Assembly (NCBI GenBank): GCA_031262635.1
Contig: JAISHN010000082.1
Location: forward strand, 1 to 18,854
Direction of reading: 5' to 3'
Length of the DNA: 18,854 nt
DNA from: Holosporaceae bacterium
Lineage (GTDB): Bacteria > Pseudomonadota > Alphaproteobacteria > UBA3830
In this document: piece after piece, positions 6,745-14,358 of the stretch
Numbering within the stretch: the stretch's first letter is position 1
How the letters are laid out: each line of letters begins with the position of its first letter
Position numbers and translations under genes: made by a program
The notes under the pieces: model-generated
What the model was told of the DNA's origin: nothing
The model's input: the letters and a program-made list of their open reading frames with translations, nothing else
Database searches by the model: none

Positions 6745-8919
6745 TTACTCTTCCTCAAAATCGTCGCTTGCGGGTTTTATGTGCTTTATTTCAATAAATT
6801 CCGTGGCTTCGGTTTTACAAGTTCTTGGCAGTCTTATAACGAACTTCGAGCCGGCTCCTAATTCGCTTTCTATAGTAATAGTTCCGCCCAGATATTCGAC
6901 GTATTTTTTTGTCAAAGATAGGCCGAGGCCGAAACTCGCGCTTTTGGATTCGCCCTGAAACGACTCGAAAATCGCGTCTATTCTATCGGCTTCAATTCCG
7001 ACTCCGGTGTCGACTACCGAAAATTCGACAAAATCCTCGCCGTCTTTAACTAAAGGAGCGATTCTAGCGGTTATTCTGCCGAATTCCGTGAATTTCGCGG
7101 CGTTGCTTAGCAAGTTCAGCAAACACTGTCTTATTTTAGTCGCGTCGGAGTACATAACGCCGATATCTTTCGGATATTCTACGAATAAAGAGTTGTTGTT
7201 GTTCGCCACGAGCGGCATCGCGACTCCTTCCACGTCCTTAATAAGAGGAATTATTCCAATGTCTTCCAACACAAGCTGAGTTTTTCCAGCTTCGATTCTT
7301 GAAAGATCGAGGATGCTGTCTATCAGCGACAAAAGATGTTTCGCGGAGCCGATGACTTTGCTTAAGTCGTCCGCGGAAACCGCGTCTTTCCTATCCAACG
7401 CTTCCTCTTTTAGGATTTCGCTATAACCGACTATGGCTTTGATCGGAGCTTTCAACTCGTTGCTCATGCTGGTCAAGAACTTGCTCTTCGCGGCGTTTGC
7501 CGAGTCCGCCGCCTGCTTGGCCTTTTCTAATTCTGCCGAAGATTCCTCCAACTGCTTCGCTTTAGACTCTAGATCGGCGGTTCTTTCGGCGACTTGCTTC
7601 TCCAGAAGGGCGGCGTTGTTGGCTAATTTTTTCTCAACCTCTTTTCGACGATTTATATCGAGAATCGCGAACACGACGTATTTTTCTTCTTCAACTTCAA
7701 TCGGACTTGCCGAGCATATAGCCCAAAAAATTCCGCCGCCAAAAGGCTGAAGCATGACTTCGTAGTTTAATACGTTGATTTTGCTTGAAACTGCGATTGT
7801 TATGTAGCCTTTGTCGTTCTCGTTTGCAAACAAGTCCCACATATTTAGCTCGTTCAGATTTTCCTTTTCTATCCTGAGCAGCGTTATCGCGGCGAGATTG
7901 ACTTTCATAATCTTTCCGTCCGCGACTTTAAATATTACGACGGCCAACGGAGTAGAATCTGAAATCGAGTTGGAAATTTCCAACTGCGTTTTTGTTTTTG
8001 TATAAAATCCGGCGGCCGCTAAGCATGCGGCTAGCCAAACGACGATTAAAATCGCGATTATTAACTGCATCGAATCAAACATTTTCTCTGAAAACGAATT
8101 GAGAGTTTCGTCGTTAGTCGCTATGACGACGAAAAACTTGCTTCCTTGCATGCCGGCGGGCAATTTGATTTCATCTTTAAATATTCGAAAGCTGAAAGAA
8201 TCTACTTTTCTGTCGGATAAGCCAAAGGGTATCTCTTTGATAGTTTTCGCTAAACGCATTCCTAACGCGACGACGTTTCTGTCGCCTTTCATCTTTCCTG
8301 GAAGAGCGTTAAGCGATACGTACCTCTGGCAGTCCGGCGAAATTATATAAAATATTCGCTGAAACGATCCTTCGCTCATCTGCCTCATGTATTTTTCGTA
8401 TCGATCCCATTTTACTATCATTTCAAAGTAAAAGTTTTTATCGCCGTCTTTCTTTCGAGCCGCGTATTTTAGGACGATCTCTCCTTCTTTCCGCTGTCCG
8501 ACGTAAGAAAGCGTTTCGTCTTTTAAGTCTTTGAAATCGTCTAAAGAAAAATCGGGAAAAGCGGCGTTGGACGAACTCGCTAAAATTTTTCCTTCTTCGT
8601 CGCATATGTTTAGAGCCGCGACGTTTTTATCGCGTTTTGCGAGTTCGTTTACTTTTTCCTGTAAGACTTCTTTATCGTTTAAGTCGTCGGAATGCGTTTC
8701 CGCAATAATCGTTCGGAATTCCTCCAACGTATTTTCTAATTGCGAGCCAATATACTTGGACAGACCGACTCCCTCGGAAACCATGAAGGAATCTATGCAC
8801 CTAAAAGCGTCTTCTCTCGTCGACATTTTTAAGAATTTTCCGGCGATTATCAAAGGAGCCAATATGCCTATCCAAATAATAACCGTTGTTTTTAACGTCG
8901 CTATAATTTTATTTAACAC
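6745..8919 (-). CDS. Membrane sensor histidine kinase with PAS domain; phosphoacceptor His replaced by Asn
   Basis: Numbering follows the longest frame (TTG at 8937, 730 aa); I prefer GTG at 8919 (codon 7), preceded by AGAGG at six bases. Transmembrane segments at about 16-35 and 291-312 flank an extracytoplasmic sensor region. Then come a PAS domain (about 320-430), a coiled coil (430-480), the HisKA helix pair (484-550) and an HATPase domain. The latter has the N-box with N612/K615, D-T-G-V-G-I (643-648) and F-G-L-G-L-S-L-T (669-676). The HisKA H-box should read M-S-H-E-L but reads M-S-N-E-L, with Asn493 encoded by AAC at 7461-7459. Everything needed for ATP binding is present, but the autophosphorylation site is not. 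No response regulator is nearby. It may be a pseudokinase, a partner of another kinase, or a recent loss. Confidence 0.88.
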   Translation of the reverse strand: MLNKIIATLKTTVIIWIGILAPLIIAGKFLKMSTREDAFRCIDSFMVSEGVGLSKYIGSQLENTLEEFRTIIAETHSDDLNDKEVLQEKVNELAKRDKNVAALNICDEEGKILASSSNAAFPDFSLDDFKDLKDETLSYVGQRKEGEIVLKYAARKKDGDKNFYFEMIVKWDRYEKYMRQMSEGSFQRIFYIISPDCQRYVSLNALPGKMKGDRNVVALGMRLAKTIKEIPFGLSDRKVDSFSFRIFKDEIKLPAGMQGSKFFVVIATNDETLNSFSEKMFDSMQLIIAILIVVWLAACLAAAGFYTKTKTQLEISNSISDSTPLAVVIFKVADGKIMKVNLAAITLLRIEKENLNELNMWDLFANENDKGYITIAVSSKINVLNYEVMLQPFGGGIFWAICSASPIEVEEEKYVVFAILDINRRKEVEKKLANNAALLEKQVAERTADLESKAKQLEESSAELEKAKQAADSANAAKSKFLTSMSNELKAPIKAIVGYSEILKEEALDRKDAVSADDLSKVIGSAKHLLSLIDSILDLSRIEAGKTQLVLEDIGIIPLIKDVEGVAMPLVANNNNSLFVEYPKDIGVMYSDATKIRQCLLNLLSNAAKFTEFGRITARIAPLVKDGEDFVEFSVVDTGVGIEADRIDAIFESFQGESKSASFGLGLSLTKKYVEYLGGTITIESELGAGSKFVIRLPRTCKTEATEFIEIKHIKPASDDFEEE

Positions 8920-9163
8920 CGCGAACCTCTGACGCAAAAATCACGGTTCGATCATAACAAGTTAAGGTTAATATTTTGTAAACGAGAACATATTTAATTC
9001 GCGCTTTAAGCGGCGGCGATATCGCGGGAGAAAATCAGAGCGAAGAGGGTAGAATCTTTAAGCAAAGCGTTCTTCAATAACGCGCCTTTCTAATTTGCCG
9101 TTTCCTCTTATTCTTTAGCTCCACCTAGTCCCCGCTTTCGCAGAAGATCTAACGCATAACCTT

Positions 9164-10084
9164 CTAAATCACGTCTTTAACTATATAAAGCGGGCGGTTT
9201 TTGGATTCGACGTATATGCGGCCGACGTATTCTCCTATGATTCCGAGGCTTATGAGCTGGACTCCTCCGAGGAATAGGATCGCGACGATCAGAGAAGCGT
9301 ATCCTGGAACGTCAATTCCACAGAAGATCGCTCTGAAAAGTATCCAAACGCCTCGAGCGAAGGCGAGCGCCGTTACTAGCAGTCCAAAGTAGGTTGAAAT
9401 CCTTAAAGGAAACGCGGAAAAAGACGTTATGCCGTCGATCGCATAGTTAAAAAGCTTGAAATACGACCATTTAGACGCTCCGGCTTTCCTTTCAGGTCGT
9501 TTGTATTCCACAATCGCGGTTTTAAATCCGGCGAAGGCAAAAAGTCCTTTCATAAAACGCTTGCGTTCAGGGAGCAATTTGACCGCGTCGACGACTTTTC
9601 TATCCATTAGCCGAAAATCGCCGACGTTTTCCGGCAGTTTCGGTTCGGACAGCATATTATACACTTTATAAAATAAACCGGCGGTCGCTCGCTTAGTAAG
9701 GGTGTCTTCAGAGCGATCTGTTCGTTTTGCGAGAACTACGTCGAAGCCTTCTTTCCATTTTTTTATCATATCGAGTATCAACTCCGGCGGATCCTGCAGG
9801 TCGGAATCGATTGGGACGACGCATTCTCCCTCGGCGAAGTCGAGACCGGCGGTCAACGCCGCGTCTTTTCCAAAATTCCGCGAGAAATTCACTATCTTTA
9901 TTTGCGGATGTTTCTTTTTAAATTTTATCAACTTTTCCAACGTATCGTCTTTGCTTCCGTCGTTTACGCACACGATTTCGAACGACAATTTCGCCTTTTT
10001 TAAAATTGGAACGAGCGTTTTGAAAAACGCGTCCATTGACTCGGATTCATTATAAAAAGGAGCGACTACGCTAATTTCTTTCAT
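9164..10084 (-). CDS. GtrB-like polyprenyl-phosphate glycosyltransferase (GT2, DPM1 family)
   Basis: 306 aa, matching GtrB/YfdH/ArnC-type enzymes that move a sugar from a nucleotide donor to undecaprenyl phosphate on the cytoplasmic side. GT-A motifs: S-V-V-A-P-F-Y-N-E at the start, V-N-D-G-S-K-D (40-46) and D-S-D-L-Q-D-P-P-E (93-101), which holds the metal-binding Asp pair. The acceptor-side G-A-S-K-W-S precedes two C-terminal transmembrane segments (about 228-252 and 263-290), as is usual. The start overlaps the end of the upstream membrane transferase by 14 bp without a clear ribosome-binding site of its own, suggesting translational coupling. Together they would modify lipid A, O-antigen or another surface glycan. 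The sugar cannot be read from the sequence. Confidence 0.92.
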   Translation of the reverse strand: MKEISVVAPFYNESESMDAFFKTLVPILKKAKLSFEIVCVNDGSKDDTLEKLIKFKKKHPQIKIVNFSRNFGKDAALTAGLDFAEGECVVPIDSDLQDPPELILDMIKKWKEGFDVVLAKRTDRSEDTLTKRATAGLFYKVYNMLSEPKLPENVGDFRLMDRKVVDAVKLLPERKRFMKGLFAFAGFKTAIVEYKRPERKAGASKWSYFKLFNYAIDGITSFSAFPLRISTYFGLLVTALAFARGVWILFRAIFCGIDVPGYASLIVAILFLGGVQLISLGIIGEYVGRIYVESKNRPLYIVKDVI

Positions 10085-11561
10085 TGTTATGCGCCGTGTT
10101 TACAAAGGCGTAGTATACAAAATAATCGCCAATTACGCGAATCTTGTTTTCGAAGAGAACGCGCCTGCGCGCGTCATCATCGAAGATGACGGAGGAAGAG
10201 CGGGCTGCGTCCTTTTCGCAACGCCGGCGAGATAGAAACGCGACGACGACGGTTTCGTCAGTCGGAAACGAATCGCCGTCGCTATAAATACGCAGATTTT
10301 TAACGTCGTAATACGAAGGCGAATCTTTTAAATGAATATGAAGAGCGGCGAGAGCTTTGTCGGTCGCAATAATTTTCATTTTTTGATCGCCAAAGTTAGC
10401 GCGCCAGTCTTCGTCCATTTTTCGAGAGATTTTTCGTATGTCGATCGCGTTGGTCGGATCGTATTCTTTTAGCAAAACGCGAGCGACTCCGAGTTTTATG
10501 AATAAAACGGCCGCAAAAAATGTCGTTATTCTTTTTACGAAAACGAATAAGCGATCGAAATCGAGATTTTTATTAACGATCAGTAAATAAACGCCGCCGG
10601 TCGTAAACATATTCGCTCCCCAAAAGCTGCCGATTCTCATTCCGGTCGCTAGGGATACTAGAAATAGAAGAACGTTTGGCGCGATCGTTATGAATATTAT
10701 AAATTTTTCTTCAAGAGATATTTTGCTCCATTCATCTGGCCAAAGTTTTATTTTTCCTTTGCAAGCATAAGCGACCGCAAAAAACGACGTTGCGGAAAAC
10801 AGCGTTTGCATCGCTAAAAAATTAAAAGCGGAAAGACGACTTTGCGCGGCCGTTTTGTCGAAGGCGTATTTTAAGGTTATCAAATCGTTTTCAAACATCC
10901 AAACGACATGCCATGAAACGCATATCAAAAAGACGCCGGCGGCAACGTAAATTTGCGGCGTTTTGAAAAACTTCCGGCATTCTTTGTTTAGGATCAAAAA
11001 TAATCCGACGCAAGCGATATATAAAAGCGCGAAATATTTGCCGACAACCGCCAACGCGCAGAATATTCCAAACGCGATCGCGTCGGAATATTTATTAAAC
11101 TTCAGCATGCGGATAAAGAAATAAAACATAGCGGGAAATAGCGACATTAAGATAGTCGTAGCGTTAAATTTTTCGTTTCCAAATACGGAGCCGATCGAGG
11201 CCATAAAAATCAAGATCGCCGCGTAGGATTTTGTTTTGTCTTTAAAAATCAGTTCCGAGATTTTGAATATAAAATAGAATCCGAGAACTAGATTAAGCTG
11301 AGTTAGAAAATATAGCGATTCTGGCCATGAAAAGCAGAGCTTGTAGAAAAAATACGAAACCCATGCAAACAACGGCGGATGCTTCGCGTATCCAAATTGA
11401 AGCTCCTTGCCCCAATATAGATTTTCGATCATGTCGTAGGGCAAAATGTTCCGCGCGATCAAAGGAATTATGGAAAACGCGAGTAGATATGCAAAAATTA
11501 GACGCTGGTTTGAGGTTTTTGCGAAAGCGGCGTCCGCGCGCGATTTGTTTTCATAAGGCAT
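10071..11561 (-). CDS. Polytopic glycosyltransferase, GT39/GT83 (PMT_2/ArnT-like)
   Basis: 496 aa, with about ten hydrophobic segments in the first 340 residues and a soluble C-terminal part. The first periplasmic loop has the acidic pair of the family, D43-M-I-E46, then G-Y-A-K-H-P-P-L-F-A-W (57-67); the H-P-P is characteristic. These enzymes take a sugar from a polyprenyl-phosphate carrier and attach it to lipid A, glycan or protein at the periplasmic face. The gene precedes and overlaps the GtrB-like gene that would make that donor, forming a two-gene operon. ATG 11561 has no strong ribosome-binding site. An Arg/Ser/Asp-rich stretch near residues 446-475 is encoded by DNA with a CGTCATC...GATGACG palindrome (10172-10191), possibly a repeat-derived insertion. 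The acceptor is unknown. Confidence 0.85.
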   Translation of the reverse strand: MPYENKSRADAAFAKTSNQRLIFAYLLAFSIIPLIARNILPYDMIENLYWGKELQFGYAKHPPLFAWVSYFFYKLCFSWPESLYFLTQLNLVLGFYFIFKISELIFKDKTKSYAAILIFMASIGSVFGNEKFNATTILMSLFPAMFYFFIRMLKFNKYSDAIAFGIFCALAVVGKYFALLYIACVGLFLILNKECRKFFKTPQIYVAAGVFLICVSWHVVWMFENDLITLKYAFDKTAAQSRLSAFNFLAMQTLFSATSFFAVAYACKGKIKLWPDEWSKISLEEKFIIFITIAPNVLLFLVSLATGMRIGSFWGANMFTTGGVYLLIVNKNLDFDRLFVFVKRITTFFAAVLFIKLGVARVLLKEYDPTNAIDIRKISRKMDEDWRANFGDQKMKIIATDKALAALHIHLKDSPSYYDVKNLRIYSDGDSFPTDETVVVAFLSRRRCEKDAARSSSVIFDDDARRRVLFENKIRVIGDYFVYYAFVNTAHNNERN

Positions 11562-11588
11562 TGTTTGTAAAAACAGTTAAAACAGGAT

Positions 11589-11686
11589 TCATCATTACGA
11601 AGAAAGCGAAACCAACGCGAGAATCCAGAAAAACAACGTTCGCCTATCGCCAACGCGCTTTATCGCTTCGCTTCTCGCTATAACGG
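11589..11686. repeat. Degenerate palindromic repeat, same family as the prmC insertion
   Basis: In the gap between the two genes at 11562-11723, TCGCTTCGCTTCTCGC (about 11663-11678) matches the repeat inside prmC exactly. It is followed by TATAACG where that copy has AATGACG. The left half, ATCATTACG onward with GAATCCAG, is a decayed opposite arm. It is non-coding. Confidence 0.6.
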
Positions 11687-11723
11687 ACTTAAGGACGCAA
11701 ATGAACATTAATTTTAGAGTTTT

Positions 11724-12131
11724 CTACTCCTTCCTTCTCTTCAAAACTTCGTCCACTTTTGTCTTCGCCGTATGCTCGCTCATTAAATTCGTGTTTTTTT
11801 CGTCCATAAAATCGCCGTTTTCTTTCGGATCGATTTTTTCAATTGACCGAAGAATCTTGTTTTGATCGAAAATCATTTTAACGATGAATTTTTGAATCGC
11901 TTTCGGACTGCCAAACGGGCCTTCCTCAACTTTTCCTCCTACGTATATCCATGTGTAGTTGTCTTTGTGCAACGACGGCGTTCCGCATTTTTCAAGAACG
12001 TCGTTCGTAGTCGTCTTTCCGGCGACGAAGCTTTCAAAATTCTCCTCCACAGTCGTATTGCCGCGAGGATCGACCCTCGGCTGACACGCCGCGATAAAAC
12101 ATAACCCCAAAACAAACAAATAATTCTTCAT
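11724..12131 (-). CDS. BamE/SmpA-like outer-membrane lipoprotein
   Basis: Starting at ATG 12131 gives a 135-aa lipoprotein precursor: M-K-N-Y-L, a hydrophobic stretch, then lipobox I-A-A-C with the acylated Cys at 16 and Gln at +2, which favours the outer membrane. An in-frame ATG at 12188 would bury this signal behind 19 extra residues and was rejected. The mature part contains F-V-A-G-K-T-T-T-N-D-V-L-E-K-C-G-T-P, the G-x-T-x-x-x-V-x-x-x-x-G-x-P pattern of the SmpA/OmlA (BamE) fold, then W-I-Y. BamE is an accessory subunit of the beta-barrel assembly machine. The charged C-terminal tail is longer than in E. coli BamE. It could be another lipoprotein of this fold rather than the true BamE. 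It is transcribed alone, as far as can be seen. Confidence 0.75.
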   Translation of the reverse strand: MKNYLFVLGLCFIAACQPRVDPRGNTTVEENFESFVAGKTTTNDVLEKCGTPSLHKDNYTWIYVGGKVEEGPFGSPKAIQKFIVKMIFDQNKILRSIEKIDPKENGDFMDEKNTNLMSEHTAKTKVDEVLKRRKE

Positions 12132-12238
12132 GCGAAAACATCCGTTTAAAAACGATATGAATCTATACGTCGCAAACGAAAATATCAAGGCTAATACAAG
12201 TTTATATTCGAGGGTATCGGAAAAAAATTCGCCGTTTT

Positions 12239-12892
12239 TTATATAACAAATTCAGAGAACAAAGCGTTTTTGTAAGTCGGCCAATCAGGTTTATACTGTT
12301 CGTTGGCTTGATTTCCCCATAAAACCCAGTTTTCTCTTTTTCCTCTAGCAAACAATTCTAGATACGGACCGCCGCTGCATTTTTCGATTATATCAAATAT
12401 CTCGTCAGGTTTTCGCGAATGCTCTCTTTTTTGAGAACGAATAAGGTTTACTTGACTGCGAGCCGGAGCCAGCGTTCTTACTTTTTCTCCTCGCACGCCG
12501 AATAACAATAGTTCCGTTACGTTGCGAAAGTAAAAACCAACTCCTCTTCCGTCTGGATTTCCATCTTTCCGAATTTTTTCCCATACAATATTGGTTTTGT
12601 ATTTAAATCCCCAGGCTTTCATCACTTGCAGTCCTTCGGGAAGAAGAGCGTTAGGAACCCAAAGGTAAAGATGACATTGATCTTTGTCCGCAATATCGCA
12701 AACCGGCAGTTGCATAATCTCTTCCAACTTCATAGTAGGGTAACGAGAGAGACGCTTATGTTCCGGCGCTACTTTGCCGGTTCTATTTTGAAACTGCCAA
12801 GGAGGATCGGCCAATATAGTTTTAAACTTCCGTCCGTCACAGCAACTAATAAGGTCTTTTCTTATATGATAGTCTACTTCGCGCGCGCTCAT
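12239..12892 (-). CDS. MT-A70 family adenine-N6 DNA methyltransferase of a type II system
   Basis: 217 aa from ATG 12892. Its ATGA overlaps the stop of the restriction endonuclease, and GGAAG lies about eight bases upstream. A frame upstream start (12952) would add 20 residues lying inside the endonuclease gene. The catalytic D-P-P-W is at 29-32, preceded by K-T-I-L-A, which is typical of MT-A70 enzymes. Further family marks are T-N-I-V-W-E-K, R-N-V-T-E-L-L-L-F-G-V-R-G and the C-terminal Y-L-E-L-F-A-R-G-K-R-E-N-W. It should methylate adenine at the recognition site and so protect host DNA from the partner nuclease. With a BglII-like nuclease, a site containing GATC would be expected, but the specificity is not readable from the sequence. 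Confidence 0.9.
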   Translation of the reverse strand: MSAREVDYHIRKDLISCCDGRKFKTILADPPWQFQNRTGKVAPEHKRLSRYPTMKLEEIMQLPVCDIADKDQCHLYLWVPNALLPEGLQVMKAWGFKYKTNIVWEKIRKDGNPDGRGVGFYFRNVTELLLFGVRGEKVRTLAPARSQVNLIRSQKREHSRKPDEIFDIIEKCSGGPYLELFARGKRENWVLWGNQANEQYKPDWPTYKNALFSEFVI

Positions 12893-13530
12893 AAATTTTC
12901 TTCCAAATCTACTATGGCGGCAGGAGTAATACCTAACGCTAATAGAGGACATCCGCCATGTCGTCCAGAATTAATTCGAGAGAGTAATTTCCCCATCCAA
13001 GTAGTGCTTGCTCCATATTTCGATATAACTCCTAATTTGGAGAACGCCTGATTCAACGATTCGCTGCGAGTAACGATAACGCCGCATGCTATAATACCGC
13101 ATTCATAAAACGCGCGGAAAGCGTAAAGATCTCGGTCAAATGTTTGATCTTTGCTATTCCATTCCATATCTAAGGCAATTTTACCTTTGATATAATCAAT
13201 ATTATGGCCGCCAATAAAATTTTTGATCGTTTTTTTCGTTACTTTAACTTTATTTCTTTTATGAAGGTATACGATTAGGTCTCCGGTAATTTTTGTTTCT
13301 TCCCAATTTTTAGGATGTAAAATCGCGGATAATTTTTTAGGAATAGCGGATTCATTCCCTCCGCCGGAAATAATATCCGAGATAGAAATGGAAAACTCGT
13401 CTAACGCCGTTAGAATTTCGTTAAATTCCTCTTCATAGGCCTGCGACAGTATTTCCGCCGCATGATTAAAATTATGTATCTCGTATTTTTTTGATATTGT
13501 TGCCGGAAACAATTTTTCCCAGTCCGCCAT
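12889..13530 (-). CDS. Type II restriction endonuclease, BglII/BstYI family
   Basis: 213 aa. The middle holds the family signature: H-N-I-D-Y (D112), then I-A-L-D-M-E-W-N (D121, E123), S-K-D-Q-T-F-D-R-D-L and a following F-R-A-F-Y. The D112...D121-x-E123 array occupies the position of the metal-binding residues of BglII-type enzymes (D...E-x-Q in BglII), with Asp in place of the usual first Glu. BglII cuts A^GATCT and BstYI R^GATCY, so a GATC core is likely, though this is inference. The gene comes first in a two-gene operon, with the methyltransferase overlapping by four bases. A nuclease-first order is unusual for safe establishment in a new host and may rely on slow maturation. Base composition is more AT-rich than the core genes. 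Confidence 0.85.
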   Translation of the reverse strand: MADWEKLFPATISKKYEIHNFNHAAEILSQAYEEEFNEILTALDEFSISISDIISGGGNESAIPKKLSAILHPKNWEETKITGDLIVYLHKRNKVKVTKKTIKNFIGGHNIDYIKGKIALDMEWNSKDQTFDRDLYAFRAFYECGIIACGVIVTRSESLNQAFSKLGVISKYGASTTWMGKLLSRINSGRHGGCPLLALGITPAAIVDLEENL

Positions 13531-13557
13531 TACCGTTATCTTTCAGCCAACGCGTTA

Positions 13558-13586
13558 ATTGTATTGCTTTGTTATGTTTAAGACAA
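13558..13586 (-). promoter_or_regulatory. Predicted sigma70-type promoter of the restriction-modification operon
   Basis: Minus strand TTGTCT (13586-13581), 17 bases, TACAAT (13563-13558), 28 bases before the endonuclease start. No controller-protein gene is present, so expression is presumably constitutive or autoregulated by the methyltransferase. Confidence 0.5.
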
Positions 13587-13635
13587 CAGAATTTCAAAAT
13601 CAATTTTTTAAGAAATAACTATAATATCCGTCTTA

Positions 13636-13664
13636 TTAACAACCGTCGCGTAACGTGTTAGAAT
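13636..13664 (+). promoter_or_regulatory. Predicted sigma70-type promoter of the tRNA pair
   Basis: TTAACA (13636-13641), 17 bases, TAGAAT (13659-13664), with a start near 13671, four bases before tRNA-Arg. It is back to back with the restriction operon promoter. Confidence 0.55.
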
Positions 13665-13674
13665 ATTCTTATTC

Positions 13675-13751
13675 GCGTTCGTAGCTCAGCTGGATAGAGC
13701 GTCTCCCTCCGGAGGAGAAGGCCGGAGGTTCGAATCCTCTCGAGCGCGCCA
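13675..13751 (+). tRNA. tRNA-Arg (anticodon CCG)
   Basis: Acceptor GCGTTCG pairs with CGAGCGC through one G-U pair. The D arm is GCTC/GAGC, and the anticodon stem TCTCC/GGAGA carries loop CTCCGGA, anticodon CCG, reading CGG. The T loop GGTTCGAATCC is standard, the discriminator is G and CCA is encoded at 13749-13751. Confidence 0.96.
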
Positions 13752-13820
13752 ATCATAATCAGCCGTATTCCCGAAATAATTGACGGTTTCAGCGTTTGCT
13801 GCTATAAGACTCTCAACGTT

Positions 13821-13895
13821 TGGGGCGTAGCCAAGCGGTAAGGCAACGGGTTTTGATCCCGTCATTCGTGGGTTCGAGTCCTACCGCCCCAGCCA
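13821..13895 (+). tRNA. tRNA-Gln (anticodon TTG)
   Basis: Acceptor TGGGGCG pairs with CGCCCCA. The D arm is GCC/GGC, and the anticodon stem ACGGG/CCCGT holds loop TTTTGAT, anticodon TTG, reading CAA. The T arm contains GGTTCGAGTCC, the discriminator is G and CCA is encoded. It lies 69 bp after tRNA-Arg with no visible separate promoter, so one transcript is likely. Confidence 0.96.
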
Positions 13896-13933
13896 CGTTT
13901 ATCTCATGCAATTGTTTTTCTATTCATCGTCTC

Positions 13934-13959
13934 AAAAAAAAAGACAGAACCGCTCTGTT
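13934..13959 (-). terminator. Possible weak minus-strand terminator
   Basis: On the minus strand ACAGA-GCGGT-TCTGT forms a five-pair hairpin followed by C and nine T (13942-13934). It could stop leftward transcripts before they meet the tRNA genes. On the plus strand no T run follows. Confidence 0.35.
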
Positions 13960-14042
13960 AAAATAAACATGATTTCAAACCAAATAGAGATTTTTCATTG
14001 AGAAATAAATAGACTTATCGTAGTTTCGCGACGCGATAGCTA

Positions 14043-14291
14043 GATTCCGTTAGGAAAAATGTGACGAGCAGTATGAGGCTATTTTTGTTGAAACAAGGGG
14101 GCTTATACTCCGCAATAAGTCGTTGCTAGGCGCATGAATTCGTGAAGTTTCTTCCTTCTCCGTCATCCTAGAGGAGGGCTTGCCCGACGAAGGATCCATA
14201 CGCTTTTCCGGCGTACTCGCCGTCTGGATCCTTCGCTTTGCTCAGGATGACGGAAAGGAACGACGAACAAAGTTTTTCCTAACGCAGCCTA
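14043..14291 (+). mobile_element. Terminal-inverted-repeat element, copy 2 (MITE-like, non-coding)
   Basis: Same 249-250 bp unit and orientation as 3651-3900, with the same ends (GATTCCGTTAGGAAAAAT at the left, TTTTTCCTAACGCAGCCTA at the right). The nested palindrome is clearer here: CCGTCATCCT (14160-14169) pairs perfectly with AGGATGACGG (14244-14253), with two GGATCC sites between. There is no coding capacity. It accounts for most of the gap 13896-14358. As with copy 1, its right end lies just downstream of the 3' end of a secreted-protein gene. Confidence 0.78.
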
Positions 14292-14302
14292 ATGTCTTGT
14301 AG

Positions 14303-14330
14303 AAAAAAGACAGGCTAAAAACAGCCTGCC
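14303..14330 (-). terminator. Rho-independent terminator of the secreted-protein gene
   Basis: On the minus strand GGCAGGCT, loop GTTTTT, AGCCTGTC forms an eight-pair stem with one G-U, followed by six T (14308-14303). It begins 29 bases after the stop codon of the 14359-15057 gene. Confidence 0.8.
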
Positions 14331-14358
14331 TTTTGAAAGCGCGCCTTAATGGTTGTTG

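Noticed and set aside
6599..6958. Plus-strand frame across the 3' end of the histidine kinase
   Set aside because: Much of it is antisense to the HATPase domain; no ribosome-binding site or recognisable domain.
12132..12188. Longer start for the BamE-like lipoprotein
   Set aside because: It would place 19 residues before a complete lipoprotein signal peptide.
12893..12952. Longer start for the MT-A70 methyltransferase
   Set aside because: It lies wholly inside the endonuclease gene; ATG 12892 with the ATGA overlap matches operon structure.
13675..13895. Prophage attachment site at the tRNA pair
   Set aside because: No duplicated tRNA 3' end and no integrase are visible in the window.
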